Shown here: positions 16,875 through 25,309 of the stretch, piece by piece
Position numbering within the stretch: the first letter of the stretch is position 1
How the letters are laid out: every line of letters starts with the position of its first letter
Assembly: GCA_014799485.1 (NCBI GenBank)
Contig: JAAVHY010000045.1
Span: 4,974-68,973, forward strand
Length of the DNA stretch: 64,000 bases
Direction: 5' to 3'
Origin: Clostridiales bacterium
GTDB lineage: Bacteria; Bacillota_A; Clostridia; Oscillospirales; Oscillospiraceae
Position numbers and translations under genes: made by a program
Notes under the pieces: model-generated
Seen by the model: only the letters and a program-made list of their open reading frames with translations
Database searches by the model: none
What the model was told of the DNA's origin: nothing

Positions 16875-17509
16875 AGCGTCTCCTCTGAAATCATATAACT
16901 CAGGGTGAGCAGACTGTCCGCAAAGTGGACGTCCTCGATCTGGACGCCGGGCATATCCTGATCGGGCAGCTCCACATTGGTGAAGTTCCAAATACCTGAC
17001 ACCCCGCAGGATGCCGCCCGGCGGGCGGTGTTTTCCGCCTCCCTCGCCGGTACTGTAAGTACGCACACGCTCACCGGGTCTGCCTTCAAACGCTCCTCCA
17101 AAGTATCGGCGTGGTAGACCGGGGTGCCGCTGATCTGGGTGCCTACCAGCTTCGGATCCACGTCAAAGGCGGCCGCCAGATGGAACCCATTGGCGGCAAA
17201 CGGAAAGTTCTCCATCAGTGCCCGCCCCAGGTTGCCCGCCCCGAGGATCGCCACTGTGTGCTCCCGGTTCATGCCCAATATATCCGCCACCTCGGAGCGC
17301 AGGCGCTCCACGTTATAGCCATACCCCTGCTGGCCAAACCCGCCGAAACAGGACAGATCCTGCCGGATCTGGGAAGCGGTGAGCCCCATGGATTTGGCCA
17401 ACGAACTGGAGGAGATGCGCACCGTACCGGCGCGGAGCAGCTCGTCCAGATGCCGGTAGTACCGGGGCAGCCGCCGGATGACCGCGGAAGATATCTTGCC
17501 TTTTTTCAT
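16871..17509 (-). CDS. rex: redox-sensing transcriptional repressor Rex
   Basis: A 212-residue NADH/NAD-responsive repressor that governs fermentation and respiration genes. The N-terminal winged helix contains SSSLAKSMGLTASQIRQDLS and the Rex hallmark CFGGFGQQGYGYNVERL; the Rossmann domain begins HTVAILGAGNLGRALM and the dimerisation helix ends the protein. ATG at 17509 (MKKGKISS) is preferred; the upstream in-frame start is a TTG. AAGGA lies eleven bases upstream. Its last codons overlap the start of an SLH surface-protein gene, an unusual partner. Confidence 0.95.
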   Translation of the reverse strand: MKKGKISSAVIRRLPRYYRHLDELLRAGTVRISSSSLAKSMGLTASQIRQDLSCFGGFGQQGYGYNVERLRSEVADILGMNREHTVAILGAGNLGRALMENFPFAANGFHLAAAFDVDPKLVGTQISGTPVYHADTLEERLKADPVSVCVLTVPAREAENTARRAASCGVSGIWNFTNVELPDQDMPGVQIEDVHFADSLLTLSYMISEETL

Positions 17510-17545
17510 CACACAACCGTTCCTTGCTTCAAAATTTATCAATTT

Positions 17546-17574
17546 ATTCTACTCCATATTAATTTATTTGTCAA
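17546..17574 (-). promoter_or_regulatory. sigma-A promoter of rex-SLH
   Basis: Minus strand TTGACA (17574-17569), 17-base spacer, TAGAAT (17551-17546), 37 bases before the rex ATG. A TTGTGAA half-site of the Rex operator lies just upstream (17590-17597 region), but no complete palindrome. Confidence 0.85.
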
Positions 17575-17652
17575 TTTGATTAGCGGGGAATTCACAATTT
17601 TCCACCATACGCATAGTCTGTGATATATCTGATTGACAAGGAGGAATTGTCC

Positions 17653-18042
17653 ATGCCTCAAACCGGTTCCCTTGTTGTGCGCACCTATACCTCCCAGGCG
17701 CAGCTGCCTGTGTCCGGCGCTACGGTGATCATCTCCAGCCGCGAGGAGGATGGCCGCCGCAAGGTATTCTCCATCCAGACCACCGATGAAAGCGGCGGCA
17801 CCAAGCCCTTCCAGCTGGAGGCCCCCGACCGGGACCTGGGGATGAGCCCGGGCCAGGCCACGCCCTTTTCCGACTACTCCCTGGTCGTGGAGCACCCGGG
17901 GTACTTCCTGGCCACCTTCGAGCAGCTCCAGGTGTTCCCCGGGGTGGAGACGGTGCAGAACATCCCCTTGGTCCCCCTGCCCCAGCCCGCCGGCGGCGAG
18001 GACGCCGCCGAGCCGGTGGTGGTCACCCCACAGCCGCTGTAA
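17653..18042 (+). CDS. SleC-prodomain-like protein (separate ORF)
   Basis: A 129-residue protein without signal peptide. It begins MPQTGSLVVRTYTSQAQLPV and is a single beta-sandwich-like (transthyretin / carboxypeptidase-regulatory type) domain: SGATVIISSR, ESGGTKPFQLEAPD, YSLVVEHPGYFLATFEQLQV, then a Pro/Ala/Glu-rich tail ending VVVTPQPL. This pattern matches the N-terminal pro-region of clostridial SleC-type spore cortex-lytic proteins, where it is fused to the enzyme that here begins 24 bases later. AAGGAGG precedes the ATG. The assignment as a detached prodomain is inference from order and sequence pattern. A possible sporulation-type -10 (CATAGTCT) lies at 17612-17619. Confidence 0.68.
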   Translation: MPQTGSLVVRTYTSQAQLPVSGATVIISSREEDGRRKVFSIQTTDESGGTKPFQLEAPDRDLGMSPGQATPFSDYSLVVEHPGYFLATFEQLQVFPGVETVQNIPLVPLPQPAGGEDAAEPVVVTPQPL

Positions 18043-18066
18043 TCGGACTTATGTAAGGAGGTTCCT

Positions 18067-19251
18067 ATGCCTGTTACAGTCACACCCTACATACCGCAGA
18101 CCATCACCGTCCACACCGGCCCGGCCAACCAATGGGCGGAAAATGTGACGGTGTCCTTCTCCGACTACATCAAAAACGTGGCCTCCAGCGAGATTTACCC
18201 CACCTGGCCGGAGGCGGCCCTGCGGGCCAACATCCTGGCCCAGATCTCCTTTGCCCTCAACCGGGTGTATACCGAATACTACCCCAGCCGGGGCTATGAC
18301 TTCGACATCACCGGCTCCACCATGAACGACCAGAAGTTCATCAAGGGCCGCAGTATTTTCGACAACGTGGCCCAAATCGTGGATGAGCTGTTCACCACCT
18401 ACATCCGGCGCAAGGGCTTTGTGGAGCCGCTGTCTGCCCGGTTCTGCAACGGCACCACCGTCACCTGCGACGGCCTGTCCCAGTGGGGCAGCGAGTCCCT
18501 GGCCCGCCAGGGCAAAAGCACGATAGAGATCCTCCGCCACTACTACGGGGATAACATCGAGCTGGTGTCCAACGCCCCCATCCGGGACATCGCCTACTCC
18601 TACCCCGGTTCCCCCCTTAAAAGCGGTTCCTCCGGCAACTACGTCACCGTCCTCCAGGTGATGCTCAACCGCATATCCCGCAACTATCCCGCCATTCCCC
18701 GTGTCAGCCCGGTGGACGGCGTGTTTGGCGCCCAGACCGAGGAGTCTGTCAAACGTTTCCAGCGCATCTTCAACCTTACCCCCGACGGCATCGTGGGCCA
18801 GGCCACCTGGTATAAGCTGGTGTTCCTCTATGTGGGCGTCACCAACCTGTCGGAACTGGTGAGCGAGGGCCAGCCCTATACCCAGATCCAGGGCCCCGCC
18901 TCCGGCGTCACCCTCCAGGAAGGCAGCGGCGGCATTGCCGTGTCCGCCCTGCAGTATTTCATCTCCATCATCGGCCAGTTCAACTCCGATGTGCCGGTGC
19001 TGGCCATCGACGGCATCTTCGGCCCTAAAACCGCCGCCGCCGTCCGGGCCATCCAGAGCCGCCTGGGCCTGCCCGTCACCGGCACGGTGGATCGGGCCGT
19101 CTGGCAGGGCATCTATGACGAGTATCTGGGCATCGCCCGCACCGCTTTGGCCGGGGCCAACCTGCCCACCAGCTCTCAGCAGATCCAGCAGGCGGTACAG
19201 GCGGGCCAATTCCCGGGCTACAACCTCACTTACGGCAGTTCGGACACCTGA
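18067..19251 (+). CDS. SleC-like spore cortex-lytic protein (SpoIID-like + two PG-binding domains)
   Basis: A 394-residue protein with no signal peptide, fitting synthesis inside the developing spore. Residues 25-165 are SpoIID/LytB-like: VASSEIYPTWPEAALRANIL, with Glu42 where SpoIID lytic transglycosylases place their catalytic Glu, and CDGLSQWGSESLARQG with ILRHYYG. Two peptidoglycan-binding-1 domains follow, about 183-255 (GVFGAQTEESVKRFQR, PDGIVGQATW) and 283-350 (GIFGPKTAAAVRAIQ, VTGTVDRAVW). This is the mature SleC architecture. TAAGGAGG precedes the ATG. It would degrade cortex peptidoglycan at germination; no Csp protease gene is nearby. Substrate and role are inferred from family. 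Confidence 0.8.
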   Translation: MPVTVTPYIPQTITVHTGPANQWAENVTVSFSDYIKNVASSEIYPTWPEAALRANILAQISFALNRVYTEYYPSRGYDFDITGSTMNDQKFIKGRSIFDNVAQIVDELFTTYIRRKGFVEPLSARFCNGTTVTCDGLSQWGSESLARQGKSTIEILRHYYGDNIELVSNAPIRDIAYSYPGSPLKSGSSGNYVTVLQVMLNRISRNYPAIPRVSPVDGVFGAQTEESVKRFQRIFNLTPDGIVGQATWYKLVFLYVGVTNLSELVSEGQPYTQIQGPASGVTLQEGSGGIAVSALQYFISIIGQFNSDVPVLAIDGIFGPKTAAAVRAIQSRLGLPVTGTVDRAVWQGIYDEYLGIARTALAGANLPTSSQQIQQAVQAGQFPGYNLTYGSSDT

Positions 19252-19266
19252 AAGGAAGGACTTATC

Positions 19267-19809
19267 ATGAATGATACCAGCACACCTGAAATGAATGAGG
19301 CCCAGCACAGCGGCCAACCCGTCCGCTCCCTTCAACATATGCTGAACCAGCTGGCCATCCACAATCCTGTCCTCACCCGGCTGACGGTGGACGGCATATT
19401 CGGCGAGCGCACCCTGGAAGCCGTTATGATATTCCAGCGGGAATACCATCTCCCGGTCAACGGTGTGGTAGACCTGGACACCTGGGACGCCATCCGGGAG
19501 GCCTATTTCCGGGTGGAGCTGCTCTACGGGAACCCCCCTCCGCTGAACGTGCTGCCCAACGGCACCTATACCGCCGCCGAGGGGGCGGAAAGCGAACCCA
19601 TGCTCATTGTCCAGGCCATGTTCGTCTCCCTCAATAAAAAAATGAGCAACTTCCAGCCCTGCAGCCTGAACAGCTGCAATGACGGCGGGACCCATGAGAA
19701 TATCCGTATCGTCCAGGGGCTGGCCGGCCTGCCCGTCACCGGGACCCTGGACCGGGCCACCTGGGCCTATATGGTACAGCTCTACCAGGCCTTGGTCACC
19801 CGGGGGTAA
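19267..19809 (+). CDS. protein with two peptidoglycan-binding-1 domains
   Basis: A 180-residue protein of two wall-binding repeats and no catalytic domain. The first repeat spans residues 15-75 (RSLQHMLNQLAIHN, VDGIFGERTLEAVMIFQ, VNGVVDLDTW) and the second 108-175 (NIRIVQGLAGLPVTGTLDRA). Two cysteines in QPCSLNSCNDGG lie between them. There is no signal peptide, so it probably acts within the spore compartment with the preceding cortex-lytic gene, 15 bases upstream. It may target or cap cortex; the exact role is unknown. Confidence 0.8.
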   Translation: MNDTSTPEMNEAQHSGQPVRSLQHMLNQLAIHNPVLTRLTVDGIFGERTLEAVMIFQREYHLPVNGVVDLDTWDAIREAYFRVELLYGNPPPLNVLPNGTYTAAEGAESEPMLIVQAMFVSLNKKMSNFQPCSLNSCNDGGTHENIRIVQGLAGLPVTGTLDRATWAYMVQLYQALVTRG

Positions 19810-19825
19810 GCTGTAAAATCTCCCC

Positions 19826-19854
19826 TTGCCATTTCCCTGCCGATTCGCTATAAT
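19826..19854 (+). promoter_or_regulatory. sigma-A promoter of the DUF4364 gene
   Basis: TTGCCA (19826-19831), 17-base spacer, perfect TATAAT (19849-19854), 38 bases before the ATG. It separates this pair from the sporulation cluster. Confidence 0.82.
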
Positions 19855-19892
19855 ATTTTAGCATCCAAAAACGAGTACAAAGGAGGAGGCCT

Positions 19893-20429
19893 ATGGCTGG
19901 ATTCATCCATGACAAGCTGGACATCAAACTGCTTGTGCTCTACATCATGGATCGGGTAGCGGCCCCCATCGACTTTTCCACTCTCACCGACCTGGCCATG
20001 TGCGACAACGGCGTAGATTATTTCCGATTTGCCGAGGCGGTGGCCGAGCTGAAGGACAGCGGCCACTTGGGCCGGGACGGGGAGTATTACGCAGTCACGG
20101 ATAAGGGCCGCAGGACCTGCGCCGCCGGAGAGAGCAGCCTCTCCCCCGTCATCCGCCAGCGGTGCGACCGGCGGCTGGACCCTCTGAACCGGGTCTTGAA
20201 ACGCAAATCCCAGGTGCGGGCCGAGGTGACGGAGCAGCCCCTGGGCTTCGATGTGTGCCTGTCCATGGACGATGACAAGGGGAGCCTCTTCTCCCTCACC
20301 CTGCTGGCCCCGACCCACGAAGACGCCCAGCGCGTTGCCGGCAGCTTTCTGGACCATCCGGACCGGGTATACAACGCCCTGCTGGGGGTACTCCTCACCG
20401 GCAATGATGAGGGGGGGGGACACAATTGA
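19893..20429 (+). CDS. DUF4364 family protein
   Basis: A 178-residue cytoplasmic protein of the DUF4364 family. The start MAGFIHDKLDIKLLVLYIMD, then FSTLTDLAMCDNGVDYFRFAEAV and ELKDSGHL, form a winged-helix-like N-terminus; the C-terminal half is an alpha/beta domain (LFSLTLLAPTHEDAQRV). Relatives are found across Clostridia and may be transcription regulators, but none is characterised to my knowledge. AAAGGAGGAGG precedes the ATG. The last codons contain a run of nine G, and the stop overlaps the start of the next gene. Confidence 0.85.
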   Translation: MAGFIHDKLDIKLLVLYIMDRVAAPIDFSTLTDLAMCDNGVDYFRFAEAVAELKDSGHLGRDGEYYAVTDKGRRTCAAGESSLSPVIRQRCDRRLDPLNRVLKRKSQVRAEVTEQPLGFDVCLSMDDDKGSLFSLTLLAPTHEDAQRVAGSFLDHPDRVYNALLGVLLTGNDEGGGHN

Positions 20430-21244
20430 CCTTTATGGGCTTTCCGCTTTCCCAGCTGTTCCTCTATTTCATCCTGTACTCCTTCATGGGCTGGGTCATG
20501 GAGACGTGCTACTGCTCCATCATGGAGCGCCGCCTGGTGGCCCGGGGCTTCCTCTACGGCCCCATCTGCCCCATCTACGGCGGCGGGGTGGTGCTGATGA
20601 TTCTGTTTTTCACCCCGCTGAAGGGGAACCTGGTGCTGTTCTACGCGGCGGCTGTGGTGATCATGACCTCATGGGAATACTTTGTGGGCTGGGTCCTGGA
20701 AGTGACCACCCATGTGAAGTATTGGGACTACTCCCAGTACCGCTTTAACCTGAAGGGCCGGGTGTGCCTGTGGGTAGCCCTGACCTGGGGCGTGCTGTCG
20801 TACATCGTAATTTTCTTTATCCACCCGCCCATCCAATCGCTGGTAGGCGCCCTGCCCGTGTGGCTGGAGTTCATGCTGTGCGGCGCGTTTTTGGCGCTGT
20901 TGGCGGTGGACGCCACCCTCACGATCCGGAACCGGGTGCTGGTGGCCCTGCATGTGGAAAGCGTCACCCAGCTGGGACAGGAGCTCCAGCTCCAGGCGGC
21001 GCTGGGTAAGGCGGAGCTGGGCGACAAGCTGGAGGACAGCGTCGCCGCCCTGCGGGAGCGTTACAGCGAGCAGGTGGCACAGCTGGAAAAGGTCAGCCGC
21101 CGCTTCCGCAATACCTACAGCACAATGAGAGCCGGACGCCAATACTCAGTCAGCCACGAGGACATCCTGGCCGCCGCCGCGCTGGCCAAGGAGGAACTGC
21201 TCCGGCGCAGAGACGCGATGAAATCCCTCCGCGCCAAGCGTTAA
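20426..21244 (+). CDS. CmpB-like membrane protein (putative ABC transporter permease, PF06541 type)
   Basis: A 272-residue protein with five hydrophobic helices in the first 165 residues (FPLSQLFLYFILYSFMGWVM, GGVVLMILFF), the typical METCYCSIMERRLVARGFLYGPICPIYG-like loop seen here in part (RGFLYGPICPIYGGG), and WDYSQYRFNLKGRVCLW. The last 100 residues are a charged coiled coil with no membrane segment. The family is named after an ABC transporter but has no demonstrated transport function. A TTG at 20426 overlaps the DUF4364 stop and has a G-rich site; ATG at 20435 is the alternative start. A relative lies at 59946. Confidence 0.8.
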   Translation: MTFMGFPLSQLFLYFILYSFMGWVMETCYCSIMERRLVARGFLYGPICPIYGGGVVLMILFFTPLKGNLVLFYAAAVVIMTSWEYFVGWVLEVTTHVKYWDYSQYRFNLKGRVCLWVALTWGVLSYIVIFFIHPPIQSLVGALPVWLEFMLCGAFLALLAVDATLTIRNRVLVALHVESVTQLGQELQLQAALGKAELGDKLEDSVAALRERYSEQVAQLEKVSRRFRNTYSTMRAGRQYSVSHEDILAAAALAKEELLRRRDAMKSLRAKR

Positions 21245-21259
21245 AACCGATTCATATAC

Positions 21260-21308
21260 AAAAACGGCCCGCCGGATATATTCCGGCGGGCCGCCTGTTT
21301 TTGTTTTG
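21260..21308. terminator. bidirectional intrinsic terminator
   Basis: A 12-bp GC-rich stem (21265-21276 with 21282-21293), five-base loop, with TTTTTGTTTT on the plus side and TTTTTG on the minus side, between convergent genes. Confidence 0.88.
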
Positions 21309-21312
21309 AGGA

Positions 21313-22344
21313 TCAGCGCTGTCCCTTGTCGTAGGGGACGCCCTCCGCCTTGGGCGCGCGGGACTTCTTGGACGTAAAGGCCAGCACCACCAGGGTGATG
21401 ATGTAGGGCAGCATCCGATAGAAATGGGTGCTGATGGGTGCGTTGGCCAGCATGCAAATCCCGTCACCGTTGATGTCGATAGAGGTGTAGGAGGCGGCGA
21501 TACATTTGAACAGGCCGAACAGCAGCGCCGCCCCGGCGATGTTCAGCGGCTTCCAGTTGCCAAAAATCATAACGGCCAGGGCCAGGAATCCGAAGCCCGC
21601 TACCTCGCCGGTAGAAGCGCAGTTGGCGGTGGTCAGGGCGTAGACGAAGCCGCCCATGCCCGCCAGGGCGCCGGAGATCGTGGTGCCGGCGTACCGCATT
21701 TTGTAAACGTTGATGCCCAGGGAGTCCGCGGCCTGGGGATTTTCGCCGCAGGAGCGCAGCCGGAGCCCGAACTTGGTCTTGTACAGCAGGACGGACAGCA
21801 CCACAAAGACGATGATGCACACATAAGTGGCCAGATAGACCCGGTTGAGAAAGGTCTCACCCAGGAACCCCAGGTCAGTGTTCCGATCAATGCCGAACGT
21901 GCTTTTCTTGATCATGAACCAACTGGCCGCGTCACCCTGCGCCATCCCCAGGGTGTTCTGGTTGGCGATGATGCGGATGAGAAAGAGGACCAGGGCGGGC
22001 GCCATCAGGTTCAGGGCAGTGCCGCCGATGGTCTGGTCTGCCTTCAGGTTCACCGAGGCGAAGGACAGCAGCAAGGAGAAAATGGCGCCCAGCGCCGCGG
22101 CGACCAGCATGGCCAGCAGCTCCAGCCCCTGCAGGGCCAGCCAGTTCCCCGCGGCGTAAGCGCCGCTGAAAACACCGACCTCCTGCATGGCCCGGATGAA
22201 AAGCACCCCCACAAACGCGCCGAAGATCATAATGCCCTCCAGCGCCAGGTTGATGATGCCGCTGCGCTCAGCAAACACGCCCGCCAGCGCCACCACCAGC
22301 AGAGGAACAGCGTAAAGCAGGGTCTGTTGGATCAAAAACGTCAT
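21313..22344 (-). CDS. BMP-type nucleoside ABC transporter permease (NupQ-like)
   Basis: A 343-residue membrane protein with about eight to ten helices, the second permease of a BMP-family nucleoside importer. Recognisable family pattern: AERSGIINLALEGIMIFGAF near the N-terminus, KADQTIGGTALNLMAPA, and LRLRSCGENPQAADSLGINV, the cytoplasmic loop contacting the ATPase. It overlaps the upstream permease by ATGA. By comparison with Bacillus NupNOPQ (guanosine) and similar systems it should carry purine or deoxyribonucleosides inward; specificity is inferred, supported by deoC next door. Confidence 0.9.
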   Translation of the reverse strand: MTFLIQQTLLYAVPLLVVALAGVFAERSGIINLALEGIMIFGAFVGVLFIRAMQEVGVFSGAYAAGNWLALQGLELLAMLVAAALGAIFSLLLSFASVNLKADQTIGGTALNLMAPALVLFLIRIIANQNTLGMAQGDAASWFMIKKSTFGIDRNTDLGFLGETFLNRVYLATYVCIIVFVVLSVLLYKTKFGLRLRSCGENPQAADSLGINVYKMRYAGTTISGALAGMGGFVYALTTANCASTGEVAGFGFLALAVMIFGNWKPLNIAGAALLFGLFKCIAASYTSIDINGDGICMLANAPISTHFYRMLPYIITLVVLAFTSKKSRAPKAEGVPYDKGQR

Positions 22345-23660
22345 GCCTGCTCCCCTCCCTTCTCAGTGGTGTCCCCAGACGGCGGGGTCCCTCCCCCGCC
22401 GTCCACGGGCGGATCGCCGGCACCCGGCTGAGTGTCCGCGGACACAGCCGCGTGCTTGTCCTTCTTGCGGGCCCCCAGCATCATCTTGATCACCAGCGAA
22501 AAGGCGCTGAGGTAGACGATAACGGAGATGATCACATCCGTGATGTATTCATTGTACGCGGTCAGGTTGGTCAGCTGGAGGCCCACAACGTTCAGCATGG
22601 ACATAAAGCAGCCCGTGAATACCACGCCGATGGGGCTGTTAGCCGCCAGCAGGGCCACCGGGATACCGTTGAAGCCCTCGGCGGGGAGGGACTGGTAGGT
22701 AGACCAGAAGAACTCCGTATTGCCGGCCAGATAGTAGAGCGCCGCGCCCGCGCCGGACAGGGCCCCGGCGATGGCCATGGACAGCACGATGTTCCGCTTG
22801 TCGTTGATCCCGGCATACCGGGCGGCGTGGCGGTTGGAGCCGCAGGCCTTGAGCTGATAGCCCAGGGTGGTCTTGCTCATCAGGATATAGATGCCGATGG
22901 CGATCAGGATGGCGATGATGATGCCGCCGTTGACCTGGGAGCCGGGGAAGAGCTTGTCCAGGCCCAGCTTGGCAGTCTGTACGCCATTGCCGTCCACATA
23001 GGTCCAAACCCCGTCCACCTGGGTCAGACCATAAGTAGTCTTGTAGATGTAGCCGCTTTTGGTGTTCTCCACTATGTTCTTAAAATTACTCACGTCAAAG
23101 AACCATGTCACCAGATTGGCGGCGATCCAGTTGGTCATGATGCAGGCCAGCACCTCGTTGATGTTGAGGAAAGACTTCACAAGGCCGGGGATGCAGCCCC
23201 ACAAAGCGCCCGCCAGGATGCCGCCCAGGAAGGCCAGCAGCCAGATGACAGGGCCGGGCAGCGCGGAGGACGGGATGCCCAGCGCGATGGTCAGGGTGGC
23301 CAGGGTGCCCATTAGGTACTGGCCGGGGGCGCCGATGTTGAACAGGCCCGTCTTGAAGGCGACGGACACGGACAGGCCGGTGAGGATCAGCGGAGTGGCC
23401 CGGAACAGCATATTGCCCACACTCCGGGGATTGAAGCCCCAGGTCAGAGCGCCCGCCGCGTTCCGGCCGGTGCTGAGCAGGCCAAAGAAGACCAGGCGGA
23501 TGCCCTCCCAGGCGCTGGTCAGGCCCAGGTTGCTGCTGAACAGGCCCATCACCAGGATCAGGAGGCTGCCCACCGCCAAGCCGATGAGGATGGAGATCAG
23601 GGCGGCGGCAACGGTCTTTGCCCCGTCCCTTTTCATGAGGGTCGACCACTTCTCTTTCAT
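22341..23660 (-). CDS. BMP-type nucleoside ABC transporter permease (NupP-like)
   Basis: A 439-residue membrane protein, first permease of the transporter. Hydrophobic segments span residues 15-400, with LFRATPLILTGLSVSVAFKT, FNIGAPGQYLMG and LGYQLKACGSNRHAARYAGI as family marks. Compared with its partner it has a larger outside loop (residues about 195-245, KSGYIYKTTYGLTQVDGVW). The C-terminus is a Pro/Gly/Asp-rich cytoplasmic tail. Overlaps the ATPase stop and the NupQ-like start by ATGA on both sides, so the three are translated as a coupled unit. Confidence 0.9.
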   Translation of the reverse strand: MKEKWSTLMKRDGAKTVAAALISILIGLAVGSLLILVMGLFSSNLGLTSAWEGIRLVFFGLLSTGRNAAGALTWGFNPRSVGNMLFRATPLILTGLSVSVAFKTGLFNIGAPGQYLMGTLATLTIALGIPSSALPGPVIWLLAFLGGILAGALWGCIPGLVKSFLNINEVLACIMTNWIAANLVTWFFDVSNFKNIVENTKSGYIYKTTYGLTQVDGVWTYVDGNGVQTAKLGLDKLFPGSQVNGGIIIAILIAIGIYILMSKTTLGYQLKACGSNRHAARYAGINDKRNIVLSMAIAGALSGAGAALYYLAGNTEFFWSTYQSLPAEGFNGIPVALLAANSPIGVVFTGCFMSMLNVVGLQLTNLTAYNEYITDVIISVIVYLSAFSLVIKMMLGARKKDKHAAVSADTQPGAGDPPVDGGGGTPPSGDTTEKGGEQA

Positions 23661-25198
23661 GCCGGCTGACCTCCCTTCTCCATCCGCTTGGCGCCCGCCA
23701 TATACAGGCCAAGCTCCTGCACGTTCGTCTGCTTGGGATCGAACTCGCCCACGATCTCGCCCTCATACATCACCAGGATGCGGTCGGACAGGTTCATTAC
23801 CTCGTCCAGCTCCAGGCTGACCAGCAGCACCGCCCGGCCCTTGTCCCGCTCCGCCACCAGCTGGCCATGGATGTACTCGATGGCGCCCACGTCCAGCCCA
23901 CGGGTGGGCTGGACGGCCACCACCAGCGGCTTCTCACGGTCCAGCTCCCGGGCGATGATCGCCTTCTGCTGGTTGCCGCCGGACATGGACCGGGCCGTCG
24001 TCACCGGCCCCTGGCCGGAACGCACATCATACTGCTCGATGAGCTGCTCGGCATACTGCCGTACCGCGCCCCGGTCAATGAAGCCGCCATGTTGGAACTG
24101 GGTTTCATTGAAGCGCTGAAGCACCATATTTTGCTCCAGGGTAAAATCCAGCACCAGGCCATGCTTGTGCCGGTCCTCGGGGATATGGCTCATATTCCCG
24201 CCCCGCCGGCGGATAGAGGCGTGGGAGATGTCCTCCCCGCACAAGGTAACGCTGCCGCCGGAGCTCTTTTCCAAACCGGTCAGGCCATACACCAGCTCAG
24301 TCTGGCCGTTGCCGTCGATGCCCGCGATGCACAGGATCTCCCCCGCCCGCACGTCAAAGCTGACGTGGCTGACGGCATTGCGCTTGTGCGCCTTGGAGGG
24401 TACGCAGAAATCCCGCACAGCCAGCACTGCCTCGCCCGGCTTAGCGGCCTCTTTCTGCACCTCCAGCCGGACAGAGCGGCCCACCATCATATCAGACAGG
24501 GACTGCTTGTCCGTGTCCTTGGTGTCCACGGTGCCGATATACTTGCCCTTGCGCAGCACAGTGACCCGGTCGGACACCGCCATGATCTCATTGAGCTTGT
24601 GGGAGATGAACAGGATGGATTTGCCCTCCTTGGCAAACTCCTTCATGGTGGCCATCAGCTCGTCGATTTCCTGGGGGGTGAGCACGGCGGTGGGCTCGTC
24701 GAAGATGAGGATCTCATTGTCCCGGTAGAGCATTTTCAAAATCTCCACCCGCTGCTGCATCCCCACGGTGATGTCCTCCACCTTGGCGTCCAGATCCACC
24801 TTCAAGCCGTAGCGCTCAGACAGGGCCTCCACCTTGGCCCGGGCCTCCTTCTTTTGCAGGAACCCCGCCTTGGTGGTCTCCGCGCCCAAGATAATGTTGT
24901 CCAGCACGGTGAACACCTCGATGAGCTTGAAGTGCTGATGCACCATGCCGATGCCCAGGGCCGTGGCATCGTTCGGGTTATTGATCTTGACCTCCCGGCC
25001 ATCCTTTTTGATGACCCCCTTCTCCGGCTGGTACAGACCGAACAGCACGCTCATCAGCGTGGATTTGCCCGCTCCGTTCTCCCCCAGCAGGGCGTGGATC
25101 TCCCCCCGGCGGAGCTGGAGCGTGATATCATCGTTCGCGATGATACCGGGAAATTCCTTGGTGATGTGGAGCATCTCGATGATGTTCTCAGATTCCAT
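23657..25198 (-). CDS. BMP-type nucleoside ABC transporter ATPase (NupO-like)
   Basis: A 513-residue duplicated ABC ATPase. The first half has Walker A GENGAGKSTLM, signature VGMQQRVEIL and Walker B ILIFDEPTAVL. The second half has the degenerate Walker A IDGNGQTEL, signature MSGGNQQKAI and a Walker B in which the usual Glu is Gln (LVVAVQPTRGLDVG), as is normal for sugar and nucleoside importers of this class, leaving one main hydrolytic site. It has its own promoter downstream of the terminator that follows the binding-protein gene, so expression may differ from that of the lipoprotein. Confidence 0.94.
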   Translation of the reverse strand: MESENIIEMLHITKEFPGIIANDDITLQLRRGEIHALLGENGAGKSTLMSVLFGLYQPEKGVIKKDGREVKINNPNDATALGIGMVHQHFKLIEVFTVLDNIILGAETTKAGFLQKKEARAKVEALSERYGLKVDLDAKVEDITVGMQQRVEILKMLYRDNEILIFDEPTAVLTPQEIDELMATMKEFAKEGKSILFISHKLNEIMAVSDRVTVLRKGKYIGTVDTKDTDKQSLSDMMVGRSVRLEVQKEAAKPGEAVLAVRDFCVPSKAHKRNAVSHVSFDVRAGEILCIAGIDGNGQTELVYGLTGLEKSSGGSVTLCGEDISHASIRRRGGNMSHIPEDRHKHGLVLDFTLEQNMVLQRFNETQFQHGGFIDRGAVRQYAEQLIEQYDVRSGQGPVTTARSMSGGNQQKAIIARELDREKPLVVAVQPTRGLDVGAIEYIHGQLVAERDKGRAVLLVSLELDEVMNLSDRILVMYEGEIVGEFDPKQTNVQELGLYMAGAKRMEKGGQPA

Positions 25199-25263
25199 CG
25201 TCCTCTCATCCCGCTTCCTCTCTAAAATGTCGGCACCGGGCCGCGCAGGGCCCTATTACGTCA

Positions 25264-25292
25264 ATTATACCTTACAGCTGACAAAAAAACAA
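25264..25292 (-). promoter_or_regulatory. sigma-A promoter of the ATPase-permease operon
   Basis: Minus strand TTGTTT (25292-25287), 17-base spacer, perfect TATAAT (25269-25264), 66 bases before the ATPase start and just after the terminator that follows the binding-protein gene. Confidence 0.8.
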
Positions 25293-25309
25293 GCATTTTC
25301 CGCAGGAAT

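Noticed and set aside
17569..17600. Rex operator at the rex promoter
   Set aside because: Only a TTGTGAA half-site and imperfect TTGTCAA are visible; no palindrome of the TTGTGAA-N4-TTCACAA type.
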